DNA from: Tethya wilhelma
Taxonomy: Eukaryota; Porifera; Demospongiae; Tethyida; Tethyidae
Length of the DNA: 64,000 nucleotides
Direction: 5' to 3'
Assembly (NCBI GenBank): GCA_964030475.1
Contig: CAXIPT010000002.1
Coordinates: 3,288,454-3,352,453 of the forward strand
Shown: positions 34,758 to 46,408 of the stretch, piece by piece
How the letters are laid out: each line of letters opens with the position of its first letter
How positions within the stretch are numbered: position 1 is the first letter of the stretch
Notes under the pieces: model-generated
Told to the model about the DNA's origin: nothing
Seen by the model: the letters and a program-made list of their open reading frames with translations, nothing else
Databases searched by the model: none
Program-made: the position numbers and the translations under genes

Positions 34758-35879
34758 AAACGCAGCTACGCAACATATCAACCGTGTATATATATACTTA
34801 GAAACTTTTTCTAATTCTACCTCAACATTTTGTGAAAAAGTTTTTGAGAAGCAATGCAACACAATGCAACCCAAAATATTGTGAATCATGCAGTCTGTAC
34901 TGTAAGCCTATATATAAAAGTGTAACATAATTATTTGCATGTTTTGTTTACAGGATGGTTTTAGAGAATTTGGTAAACAACAAACCTTGCCACTTGGTGA
35001 AACACTGTTAACTGGGATCTACGAAAGTGATCCTGACAATGCAGATTCAGATACCACAGCCAGGCCTATTGTTCGTTTGAATGGAGAAGGATCCGAACAT
35101 CACGTAATTCCTTTGGGTCAAATACTGCGGTACTACTCGAATGGTTCATTGGTGTTTCTTGATAGCAAAACGCGAGTACCTAGTAGATATGGTTATGTGG
35201 AGCACTTAGAAGCTTACCTGTTATATACTCCTGGAGTGACTTCATATTCGCCACAGGATATTCAAAAACCAAAAACCATCACTCTACTTGATTCAAACTC
35301 ACAACAAACAGTAGCTGGAATCTTGTACAGAGACAGAGACAATAGAGCTATTTTCACTGATTCGATAAGAGCCATCGAAGACAAGAGACTCACTCTTCCA
35401 CCACTGTTTCACCCACCAATTGAGATACGATATCGAATAGATGTTACTATACTTCACCGTTTAAACTGTTCCTAAATATCGACGATTCTGGAACTGTTCC
35501 AGATGAAACGTCTGACCAAGAAGATGACCGCATTGAACTGAGTGGATCACTGGTTACTACCACTATTGAAACATCATCAGATCATATTGAATATAAATCA
35601 GGATCTCTATCTATTATTGATGAACATAGCTACATTCGTGAGAGCTTTTCAGAAATAGAGAAATTCTATAAAGTTGTCACCAATATTCCATTGGAAACAT
35701 TTGGAGGAGGTACTCGATTAATGCTAGAAAAATATACCCCCAATAATATATGGGGGGGAATTGCCTTTGGACCAGGTACTCTATACACAAACGGAAAAAA
35801 TGCACTCTTTACAACCGATTCTGATCTCATCACAAATATTCCAAAAGAAATAGAAAATTTCAAAGAAAATTATGAATAG
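33693..35879 (+). pseudogene. Unrecognised secreted/anchored protein gene with an apparent frameshift
   Basis: Exons 33693-33749 (MLNIKTFTTLTMVFGAMVF, donor gtatgt) and 34281-34340 join in phase 0 to an exon from 34954 that stays open to 35475. The protein starts with a hydrophobic segment of about 20 residues (signal peptide or anchor). It continues with GYIIEHEMLEQPENE, DGFREFGKQQTLPLGETLL and about 160 residues rich in Tyr, Asp and Thr. Past the stop at 35475 a different frame is open from at least 35433 to 35879 (NIDDSGTVPDETSDQEDDR.. ending NFKENYE). This suggests a one-base shift near 35433-35470, real or due to sequencing error. I do not recognise the family. The 5' exons are duplicated at 27095-27737. 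Confidence 0.6.
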
Positions 35880-36224
35880 TATCAGGCTATCTCACCGGAG
35901 AAACATAATGATTATATAAGTTTCAGCTGCCAACTATAATTGCATGTAGACTTGAGCAGACCATAATATTATAGCTTACTATACATTAAAGTAAAATAAG
36001 TAAAATATTGAAACTTGTTACTGTCATACGTAGAGTAATTACACAATACAGTAGCTAAGAATGTGCTGAATGTGCTGAACTGATATAATCCCCCATGCAC
36101 TCAGTATTATGTTTTTGCTTTCAAAGTGTCAATCTTAACTATTATGCATTTTAGTTTTGTTTACATCTTTAAAACACCACATGTATGTATAGCTAACTTT
36201 TTACTGGTAAGGTATATACACACA

Positions 36225-36350
36225 AGCTGGAAAAGCAACCAAAAGAACGGGGAGAGTGAGCATATTTCAGTGGCGTTCAAAATTTTGAAATTGGTTGGAT
36301 AATAAGAAAATCATTCAATTTTTTCCTAGCGGTATTCTCAAATTAGATAG
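36225..36350. repeat. Copy of the ATTCTCAAA-ended interspersed element
   Basis: It matches 5695-5830 (ctggaaaagcaaccaaaagaac, ttgaaattggttgg, tattctcaaa). The surrounding 35880-36660 has no coding potential, apart from intron sequence shared with CD2BP2 (from about 36375). Confidence 0.6.
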
Positions 36351-36661
36351 GACTTTGATCACATAATATTTTGATCGACAAGGGTATGTCATTAGTGAAC
36401 TATTGTCTAAAGGTAAACCATATCCTGAGGTATATACCTCTGGCAAAACAAAAACCATTTATACAATCGTATCGATCATGCATGCATCTATCAGGTATAA
36501 TGACAAATAATGACTGATAGGAGAATGCAAATGAAGTCAAGATGGTAAGACTAGACAAAGTCAAGAAGCATGATAAGGCATACTGAATCATATAAATCTC
36601 CCATAGCCAACGTTAATAGCCATACCCCTATCACACTTTTAAACTGACATTGACCCCTGAC

Positions 36662-36783
36662 CTTTACTGCTGGTCTGAGGATGTCCAGTATCTGTCTGGT
36701 TCACTGTTATCATTGTTAGCTTCTTGAGAGATCTCTGAGGCTGGCTTCCCACCAGTCTACTTCCACTCCTGCTGTTCATCAAC
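36662..36783 (-). pseudogene. Decayed copy of CD2BP2 exon 5 with its intron flanks
   Basis: The region 36375-36850 resembles 19590-20245 of the CD2BP2 gene. The exon part starts VDEQQEWK on the - strand and then meets a stop codon caused by an insertion; further deletions follow. This is a clear relic. Confidence 0.8.
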
Positions 36784-36860
36784 CTAGAGAAGTAGATACA
36801 CGTAGTTTGACAGTCGGTTAGTCCATGAATAGTGCATAGCTATGCTCCAATGCCCCTAAG

Positions 36861-36930
36861 TTCTAGTAGCTCAGTGGCAAAAGCATTTGACTAAAATCTG
36901 AAAGACCTAGGGTTCAAATCACAGCTAAAT
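36861..36930 (+). repeat. tRNA-derived SINE-like segment
   Basis: It contains tagctcagtggcaaaagc (A-box-like) and gggttcaaatcac (B-box-like), spaced as in a tRNA. The anticodon arm and acceptor stem do not pair convincingly, so a tRNA-derived repeat is more likely than a functional tRNA. A GT microsatellite follows at 37001-37026. Confidence 0.45.
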
Positions 36931-36994
36931 CAAGATTTTTTTCCCATCCTAATGCTTAAACTATAGCCGGGGCTTGAACAAGAGGACCAAATGC

Positions 36995-37026
<32 letters not shown>

Positions 37027-37117
37027 CTGTTTTTGCTACGTACTCACAAACTTGAGAGGATTTCATTTGTGCATGCTTCAAACCGCAAGACGTTAAAGAG
37101 CTAACTGTTAATGGAAG

Positions 37118-37741
37118 GTATCGCAGTGGCGTTGTCCACCAGTGGTGGGTGGTGGGGAGGAACCATCATTGTCAGTCAACTCTCTCCCGTCCTCATCTCC
37201 TCCATTGGTTCCCATGGTAACCTACTCATCATTACCAGTGTCAGTGTCCTACTGACAGTCTATGCTCTCCTTGTAATCCCAGAGACAAAGGTATGTGTTT
37301 TACTCAGCTTAGAGTATGTACTGACTTTTGCTAGTTCTCCTGTGGTTATTGGGTCAGTAGGGTGTAAGAGAGTATATTAAAAAACATTTGAAAGGGCCTA
37401 GAAGATAGGATTAGTTTGATTTTAAAATTCAATGTGCTGATTAACTGGATGTTGATCACAATAATGATAATTGTGGAGACCAGTGTTTGCTCTAGAAATT
37501 TTAAAGGGCGTCCACAATTTTTTCCTTTTATGTTACACTGTCATCTTTGTAATATTAACCACAATTCAAGGGTACACGTGTACAAAATTTCAATCCAGTT
37601 GGTTTGTCAGCTATTTTTCGGGGAGTCCAGAAAAAAATTTTTAGTGGTCCATGGACTCCTAAACACCCTTCACTACCTTTAGAGCAAACACTGGTGGAGA
37701 ATGAAATCTGCATTAAGCTTATTCTTAGATAAATGCACACA

Positions 37742-37789
<48 letters not shown>

Positions 37790-38308
37790 CACACTTATGC
37801 TACCTTTTACTAAGAAAAATTCGGCACACACACATAGAAAAAGAGTCTTGAAGAGATAGACCTCTTGTTCAAAAAACCGTGGCACAAAAGAGTTGAACTA
37901 ATTCACTATCTAAGGTCAGTCAGTCATGCCATTACAATTTCATGCCTCTATAACAAACCTTCTACTAAAGCTAATAGTTTTAATCCACATTATTTTATTC
38001 TTCGTGTCATGATTTTCTCTCTCTTGTGCAATATGTCATGCTGTAGCTGTTCATTTTTGGTCCCCCAAGCCTGCAAGTCAAAGTGTGCCAGAGTCATCTC
38101 AGGAAGAAGGCTGCCAATATCAACAGTAGTTGGCTCTCAAGACACTGAACATGAAGATACAGAACAGTTGCTGAGTCTAACTTCTTGTGATAGTGTAGAC
38201 TCTGGTCTGTTAGCTGACCACGAGGAAGAGGATAATGTTGGTACATTGAAGGGTCATAGATCTAGTCAAAATGATCAGGAAATTCATGACAGTGAAACTG
38301 TACTATAA
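37118..38308 (+). pseudogene. 3' part of a sugar-porter transporter copy (last three exons)
   Basis: Exons 37118-37290, 37838-37914 and 38047-38308 match the last three exons of the two complete transporters downstream, with identical phases and no internal stop. They encode the last membrane helices (STSGGWWGGTIIVSQLSPVL), PETK, SLEEIDLLF..PWHKRVEL and a hydrophilic tail (EDTEQLLSLTS..) ending HDSETVL. The first eleven exons are missing; a CD2BP2 relic and a SINE-like repeat lie there instead. A (CA)n tract lies at 37736-37788. It is not expected to make a transporter. Confidence 0.8.
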
Positions 38309-38548
38309 GATTTTTAGAAAAACTTTTCAGATTTTCACATGCTTCTCTGGCATGCGCACATTTGCTGTGCGCGATCATATCCGCGGCGCGCGCATGGTAA
38401 CGGTCGACATAATAAATAACGCTCGAAAATTTAATTATCATGGAACATACAGAAACTGATATTAATTGTTTTTACTGTACTGAGATGAGACTCAGAGAGA
38501 GATACCAAAAAGTCTTATAGACCCAGCCAGCTATACTAGTTAGCTAAG

Positions 38549-40513
38549 ATGAAGTGGTATGTATGGACCTGTTCCCTGATAGTGGGCTCCAGTGCGTTCT
38601 TATGGGGATATGAAACTGGGTAAGTATTTGTACTCTTATGTAGCTATATATATATAAATTATTAAAAGCAGGTATAGTATATAGTATAGATCATCTCATG
38701 TGTTTGTGTACTGTGTTCAGTTCTATCAATGGTGTGAAGGAGATGCCTGGCTATCGTAGGGTCCTGAACATCTCACATTTTTCACAAGAAGTGAACCAAA
38801 CCATGGATGAAGAAACCTGTACCTCTTCTGATGACAATATTGAAACTGGTGCTCTACTGGTATGATTCAATCTTGTAGCTTTTTATTTGTGGTGGCAGTG
38901 TTAAAACTTGATGTATACCTATTGTGTTGTGTGGTCCTAAGGTTTGTACTGTACAACTTTTGTATGGGTGTAGACCCTTTGAAATGGTTACTTTCAAGCC
39001 AGAAAACTGAGAAAAGGTGATTGTTTTAAAAGGCTACACTCTTCAACGTTCAGTTGTACAGAGAAAAAGCAGCATATTAATCAACACTATTCAGTTTATC
39101 TTCACTTTGGGAAACAATTAAAATTAACAATATAAAATACTACATTAAAATTGTTTAAATTAACTTTATTATAATCATATTATACACAGGGTATTGTAGT
39201 GACTGTCCTCCATATTGGGTGCTTCATTGGAGCTCTACTAGCTGGTGTCCTCTCTGATGTCACTGGAAGGAAGGTGACCACCATTACTGGAGTGGTCTGT
39301 GCTGGAGTGGGCTCAGCGATACAAGTTGGAGCAGTCAACATCTGGTAAGTCACGCCTTCTGCCTCAGACACTGAATATTCTGTTTATCAATTTTATTTAT
39401 AACAATTTTGCCGTTCTTTTGTCTCGTATAATTATAATTTCCAATCACTATTTTTGTCGTTCATACAGGATGGTATTTATGGGAAGGATAATAGCTGGAC
39501 TTGGAATAGGGTGAGCTGCTTTCCGACTTATAAAGTCACTTGATGGTCAATATAGCTGGTATATGGAATTTCGATTGTAAAGTCCATTATTTGAGGTATC
39601 TCACTTACGTACAGTATCGTCTACCAAGTGGCCCCTCTCTACATTGCCGAAATTACCCCCAAACAATTGAGGGGTCGGCTCATTTTCTTTTTCGGTCTCT
39701 CAGCTGTGGTTGGAATTCTAGTGAGTGAATTGTGAGATTCAGTTACAAAAATGATCTTTTAAATTCAATAAAAATAATTTTGATAACCCTGACCTTTAGT
39801 TCTCTTCTCTCTCTTTGTGTATGTGCCTCTGGAGTTAGGAAACGTTGTCAACACAATAATCGTCAACCTCCTGCCTAACTCAGACTGGGGCTGGAGACTC
39901 TCTCTATCAGTTCACACACTGGTTGCCATGGCAATTACAATAGGTACCATTTTCATCCCCGAAACTCCGAGGTACATAAGTTCTCTAGCCTCGTTTCCAG
40001 ACCTTGTACCACCACAGGTTTAAAAATTAAACCGCACGGGATAGGCCTGGGTACAAGGGTATAAGTTCTCCACATTGATCAAGGATGTTTTGTGATTTTT
40101 CTAGGAGTATTAGGAAAGCTATCTTTCTCTGTGAGTTTAAGCTACTGTGTATCAGCCTGAGTTGGCCAATTCCTCTTCATGAGCCTCTGATGTTAATTTT
40201 TTGCAGCTGCTTTTAGTTTTTACTCTGTGGGTACCGGGTATAACGTACCTTACTAGAGATTAGAGGTAGTATAAGTATACATACATACATACATACATAC
40301 ATACATACATACATGTGTATTATTTTCCCTCTTCAGATGGTTGTGTAAGAAACAGAGGTATCCAAAGGCTCTGACTGTGTTAAGGAGAATTCACCAAGAT
40401 GAATCTAAAGCTGTGGGTGACTTGGAGGAGATTAAGGAGTCCATTAGAGCTGCTTCTAAGATTAGGTTTATAGATACTGTCAAGTTCTTGTTTCACTGGA
40501 ACAATCTGAGCAG

Positions 40514-40544
<31 letters not shown>

Positions 40545-41707
40545 CGTGTGTGTGTGTGTGCGTGTGTGCGTGTGTGCATGTGTGCATGTGTGTGTGTAGA
40601 GTTTCCATAAATTCTACAATTATAATAATTTTTTTGACAATAATTATTCTAAATTTCACAGGCTAGCCATAGGGTTCTTCTTTCAACTCATTGGAAGATT
40701 TGGAGGCAGTGTCTTTCTTGTGTAAGCTAATGTATACGTGGTTACGTTTATGCTTATAGTTAATAATTTTTTTTGTTTTGTTTTGGAATTAGTTATGCAT
40801 ACATTATAGAAACTGTTTTATTATTGTGCCAATGTTGTTCTTTCCAGCTACTATTCTGTGACTCTCTTCTGTCATATTGGTGTGGATGGGTTCATCGCTA
40901 GCACTGCTGTATATACTGTTGTCTTGGTAACACAGTTTGTGGGTGTGGTCTTGGTAGATAAGGTTAGAAACAAACATACGTTTTTACCTCCTGAAAAGAA
41001 CAATGTGATGATTACAATTGATTATGTGATCATAGTAACTGTTGGTTTTCTAACATAATTTTGTTATGTATTTCGATTGCTCTTGACTTGTGATTATAGT
41101 AAACTATAATATTGGTGGCTCCATGCAAAATTAAGATTAAAGCAATATATATTTTCTTCCAATGTACAAGATTTGCCATTTTAATTTATATCTAGACGCG
41201 ATAGCTAGCATAAAACTTAACGTGCTCATAATTGAACTTTTCTATTTCGTGGTTTCCTCCTCACCTTCAGGTTGGTCGTAAGTCCCTCCTCCTTGTCAGT
41301 GGGGTGGTGATGACAGTGTTTGTTGTCATGGCAGCCGTCCTGATTGTGGTCTACGACCTGGAGGTGACCCACGGGGTCACAGAGGTCACACAGGAGAAGA
41401 GGACAGCTGGCTACATCGTGGTGGTGCTGATGGTGGTATTCCTGTGTATGTTCGGCCTCTCCTTTGCGTAAGATAAGATTTTGAGCGATTGCAATTGTAC
41501 AGCTGCATGGCAGATACCTATAGGTTAACTTATGTGGCCTTTCTCTTTCTGTATTAAAGGATTGTACCCTTTATTGTCACCAGTGAAATATATCCTTTTC
41601 AAATCCGTGGTAAGCAATAATTTGAGGATCAAAAAAAATAACTGTTTTTGCTAATGCACAGGCATATTATACACATTTACATATGTCTTATACTCTCACC
41701 CTCATAT

Positions 41708-41745
<38 letters not shown>

Positions 41746-42685
41746 ACACACACACACACACACTCTCACAGGTATTGCAGTAGCATTGTCCACCAGTGCG
41801 TGGTGGGGAGGAACCATCATTGTCAGTCAACTCTCTCCCGTCCTCATCTCCTCCATTGGTTCCCATGGCAACCTGCTCATTATTACCGGTGTTAGTGTTC
41901 TACTTACACTCTATACTCTCCTCCTTATCCCAGAGACAAAGGTACCGGTACTTCACATGGCATACGGTTACTTTTTTGCTGTTGAGTTTTTCTGTGGTTA
42001 TTGAGTTTGGGAGGGTTTACTAAAAACTTTTGAAAAGGCCTATATAGGAGGGTTTGATTAGTTTGATTATTGATATTCAATGTACTGATTAACTAATTCA
42101 GTGGTTGTTTATTATAATAATTGTGGAGATGGGCAATCTAAATTTACTTTTTCTCATGCAGCTATATAGATACACACTTACTAAGTCTTACGTTAAAGGA
42201 AAAAATTTGGCACACACACTCGTGAAATAAATATACTTAGAAAAAAAGTTTGGAAGAGATAGATCTCTTGTTCAAGAAACCATGGCACAAAAGAGTTGAA
42301 CTGGTTCACTATCTAAGGTCAGTTATTATAATACCATGCTCAGTAAAATTTATACTCTCTAGTAAATCTAATAGTCTTGTAGAATAAATAATCCACGTAT
42401 TATTCATAATCTTGTGAATATTTATTTTTTCCATCTTATTTATCATGCTGTAGCTGTTCATTTCTGGTCCCCCAAGCCTGCAAGTCAAAGTGTGCCAGAG
42501 TCATCCCAGGAAGAAGACTGCCACTGTCAACAGCAGTTGGCTCTCAAGACACTGAACATGAAGATACAGAACAGTTGCTGAGTCTAACTTCGTGTGACCA
42601 TGATGAAGAGGACAGTGTTGGTACATTGAATAGTATATCTACTCATAATGATCAGGAAATTCATGACAGTGAAACTGTACTATAA
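38549..42685 (+). CDS. Sugar-porter family MFS transporter, copy 2 (SLC2-like)
   Basis: Fourteen exons: 38549-38619, 38721-38859, 39190-39344, 39469-39510, 39615-39724, 39800-39971, 40337-40513, 40662-40721, 40848-40962, 41271-41467, 41560-41609, 41772-41941, 42241-42317 and 42454-42685 (588 aa). Family marks in order: WGYETG in helix 1 (residues 19-24), SDVTGRK after helix 2, GRIIAGLGIG, PLYIAEITPKQLRGR, DWGWRL, PETPR, a cytosolic loop, VDKVGRK, VTSEIYPFQIRG and PETK. It should move a small polar solute across a membrane; the substrate is not known. The QQxSGxN signature of hexose carriers at helix 7 is replaced by GRFGGSVFLVYYS. For the frame to hold, the fifth exon must end four bases after the expected donor (at the second gtga); this one junction is uncertain. 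Confidence 0.85.
39985..40060. mobile_element. 76-bp MITE with CTAGCCTCGTTTCCAG end and 9-bp target duplication
   Basis: ATAAGTTCT at 39976-39984 is repeated at 40061-40069 around an element with imperfect inverted ends (tagcctcgtttccagacc / ggcctgggtacaaggg). It starts 13 bases after the splice donor of the sixth transporter exon. Confidence 0.85.
40279..40314. repeat. (CATA)n microsatellite
   Basis: Nine tandem catacata-type units lie just upstream of the exon at 40337. Confidence 0.9.
40514..40598. repeat. (GT)n starting at a splice donor
   Basis: The intron begins with the donor gtgtgtgt, which is itself the start of an 85-base GT-rich run. The paralogue at 45198 has only a short version. 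Confidence 0.9.
41709..41768. repeat. (CA)n ending at a splice acceptor
   Basis: A CA run ends in ctctcacag, the acceptor of the exon at 41772. Confidence 0.9.
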
Positions 42686-42901
42686 GAATTTTTATATTAC
42701 TTTCATCCATAGGATCATGCTTCTCGGGGCATGCGCACAATTGCTACGCATGTGCGCACGCAGGGGCGCGCGCGCATTGATATGGTAAGGGTCGACGTCA
42801 TGGGCCATGCGGATGCATCGACTGCCACAAAGAGCTGAGACATGAGACGTGCAAGAGAAATACATACGTATAAACCCAACCAGTTATACTAGCTAGCTAA
42901 G

Positions 42902-45900
42902 ATGAGGTGGTACGTATGGACCTGTTCCCTGATAGTGGCCTCTAGTGGATTTTTATGGGGGTATGAAACTGGGTAAGTTACTAGGCTCACTGAACCTGAC
43001 TTTTGTAATGACCATTGTGTTTGTTTACTGTGTGCATGTGTTCATGCAGTTCTATCAATGGTGTGAAGGAGATGCCTGGCTATAGGAAGGTCCTGAACAT
43101 CTCACATTTTTCACAAGAAGTGAACCAAACCATGGATGAAGGAACCTGTACCTCTTCTGATGATGATGATGAAACTGGTGCTCTACTGGTATGAACTGAA
43201 TTTGTATTTCAATCTTCATCTAGCTTATCACGGTTAAAACTTGATATAATTTGCTTGTAAGGTTGTAAGGTTCCAGTCGTCCATATGCAACTTTTTGCCT
43301 GAGTGTACATCCTTTGAAATGGATAGCTACTTCTAACCTAGAATGGTGATTGTTTGAAAAGGCCACACTCTAAGTCTTAAATTTAGTAATAACTAATCAA
43401 AAGTTTTTAGTATCACTGAGAAAACTTAGAAACAAAAACAGCATAGTGTCAACACCATCCAGTTTATCTTCATTGTGGAAGATAAAACAAAAACAAAAAC
43501 AAAAAAAACAACCCCCCCTAAGTTCTAAACTGTGTTATTGTTCACAATTTATTGTGTTGTATTATATCCGTACAGGGTATTGTAGTGACTGTCCTCCATA
43601 TTGGGTGTTTCATTGGAGCTCTACTAGCTGGTGTCCTCTCTGATGTCACTGGAAGGAAGGTGACCACCATCGCTGGAGTGGTCTGTGCTGGAGTGGGCTC
43701 AGCAATACAAGTTGGAGCAGTAAACGTCTGGTAAAAAGTCATGCCTATAATTATATGTACTTTACCTAGCTACTCTCTTACCCAGTCGTAACCTCTAGGA
43801 GAGATCTCTCAGCATATAGAGGCTATGCATATGGTAGTTTCCTCTAATGTAGCAAGGCTTTTTGTGTATAATTATAATCATCTCTTCTTTTGATGTATAA
43901 TCAATATATCATTCCGTGTTGACTATTCATCGGTCTTTATTAGCCTCGTTCCCAGGCTCCCTCTTCGGAAAGAAGTGGAAGTACTCGCGCTTAATTTCCG
44001 GTGGGTGTAGACTCACGGAGAGGGAGCCTGGGAACAAGGCTAGGTCTTTATAGCCATTCGGCTGTTCTGTTATGGACAGTTCTGTCCCTCATTTTCAGTT
44101 TTGTCACTCATACAGGATGGTGTTTCTGGGAAGAATAATAGCTGGATTTGGAATAGGGTGAGCTTCCTCAGCTTAGGCACCATAGTTGGTTATGCTTCTT
44201 TGACTGAAATGTCATCTTCTACAGTATCATCTACCAAGTGGCCCCTCTCTACATTGCTGAAATTACCCCCAAACAATTGAGGGGTCGGCTCATTTTCTTT
44301 GTCGGTCTCTCTTCAGTGATTGGAATCCTGGTGAGTGAATTAATTGAATAATCTTGCAATTAATTTTAACAAATTTAGCAAAACGTTATTTTAAAATTTA
44401 GTCTCTTCTCTCTCTTTGTGTATGTGCCTCTGGAGTTAGGAAACGTTGTCAATACAATAATCGTCAACCTCCTGCCTAACTCAGACTGGGGCTGGAGACT
44501 CTCTCTGTCAGTTCAAACACTGGTTGCCATGGCGATTACAGTGGGTACCATTTTCGTCCCTGAAACTCCAAGGTACGTATTGGTGCTTCATTGCTCTAGG
44601 AAGCATCTGTGATTTTTCCACGTGTGTATGCATTTTGTAAGAAAACTGTCTGAGGGAGTTTGTAAACATGTTTGAAGAAATACCTTAGTGTCTTTCTCTG
44701 AGAGTTAATAAACATGAACATTCTGTACAATAATGGTATGGGACAGTCAGCCTATTCCTACTATATGACCTAAATTGTAGTACTTTTTGAGCTAGTTTTT
44801 TTACAGCTGCTTGTGTTCTCTTTTGTTCACTCTTTGTAAGGATGAATCCTAGCTAGAGAAATGATGGTATCTGTATGGCCATCCTCCCTGATCCTCACAG
44901 ATTGTTGTCAAAGAAGCAGTATGTATGTGTTTGCCTCATTCCTAGGCCCATTTTGAGTGAAATGTCAAAGAAGAGAACCTGGGTATGAGGTTATATATAA
45001 GTATTATTTCCCCCCTTCAGATGGTTGTGTAAGAAACAGAGGTATCCAAAGGCTCTGGCTGTGTTGAGGAGAATTCATCAAGATGAATCTAAAGCTGTGG
45101 GTGATTTGGAGGAGATTAAGGAGTCCATTAGAACTGCTTCTAAGATTAGGTTTAGGGACAGTGTCAAGTTCTTGTTCAACCTGGACATTTTGAACAGGTG
45201 TGTGTGTGTGTACTTGCATCATACTTATATTTGATTCTTTTTATACTATACATAATTGCTGTCGCCATCAACACATGCATACAGGCTAGCCATTGGTTTC
45301 TTCTTCCACCTAGCTGCAAGATTTGGTGGCAGTCTTTTTCTTGTGTAAGTTACATGAAAGTTCATTGAGATATCGATCTAGCTGCGATTCGAACCGGCTG
45401 TTCGAATTCCATAATTATTATATAGTTGGAATGCTCTACATTCTGTGACATCATATTGTAGATCACAATTATTTTGTTTTGTTTTTGCCCGATAAAATGA
45501 TACAAAAATTCAATGCATTGTAAGTTGTAATAATTATAATATTATTGTGTGCTTGTTCTTTCCAGCTACTATTCTGTGACTCTCTTCTGTCATATTGGTG
45601 TGGATGGGTTCATCGCTAGCATTGCACTGTATATTGTTGTCTTAGCAACACAATTTGTGGGTGTGGTCTTGGTAGATAAGGTAAATTATTGTACATGCAT
45701 GCGCTTGCAAATTAATTATAGCATTACAGCTAGTGCCGTGGATGGCTATAATTATTGACCAAAAAATTCATCCTCCCCTTCAGGTTGGTCGTAAGTCCCT
45801 CCTCCTTGTCAGTGGGGTGGTGATGACAGTGTTTGTTGTCATGGCAGCCATCTTGATTGTGGTCTATGACCTGGAGGTGACACACGGGGTCACAGAGGTC

Positions 45901-46351
45901 ACGCAGGAGAAGAGGACAGCTGGCTACATTGTGGTGGTGCTGATGGTGGTATTCCTGTGCATCTTCAGTCTCTCCTTTGGGTAAGATTTTTTTGATTGCA
46001 TGAATGTTTGAATTATTATAGCTAAAAGTATATATATTGCTTAATTTCAGTTTGTGATTTCTGTTAATCTTTTAAAAGAAACACTATAATATATAGTTTT
46101 AAATTGGGGGTGTACGTTCATGCTTTAAAATGCATTAATTTTCTTTTTGTTTTATCTTTGCTTAATTGTCTGTGAATGATATAGGATTGTACCATTCATT
46201 GTCACCAGTGAAATATTTCCTCTTCAAATTCGTGGTAAGTTATGGTTTGGAATCTAAAGACAGATTAATTGTTGCTTATTAATTTTAATTAATACACTTA
46301 TATATATACTCTCTCTCTCTCTCTCTCTCTCTNGTAAGTCAGTCATCCCAG

Positions 46352-46408
<57 letters not shown>

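Noticed and set aside
36861..36930. Functional tRNA gene
   Set aside because: A- and B-box-like words are present, but anticodon and acceptor stems do not pair well; a tRNA-derived repeat fits better.
37416..37794. Open frames around the CA repeat between transporter exons
   Set aside because: They lie in an intron of the transporter fragment and are not conserved in the two complete paralogues.
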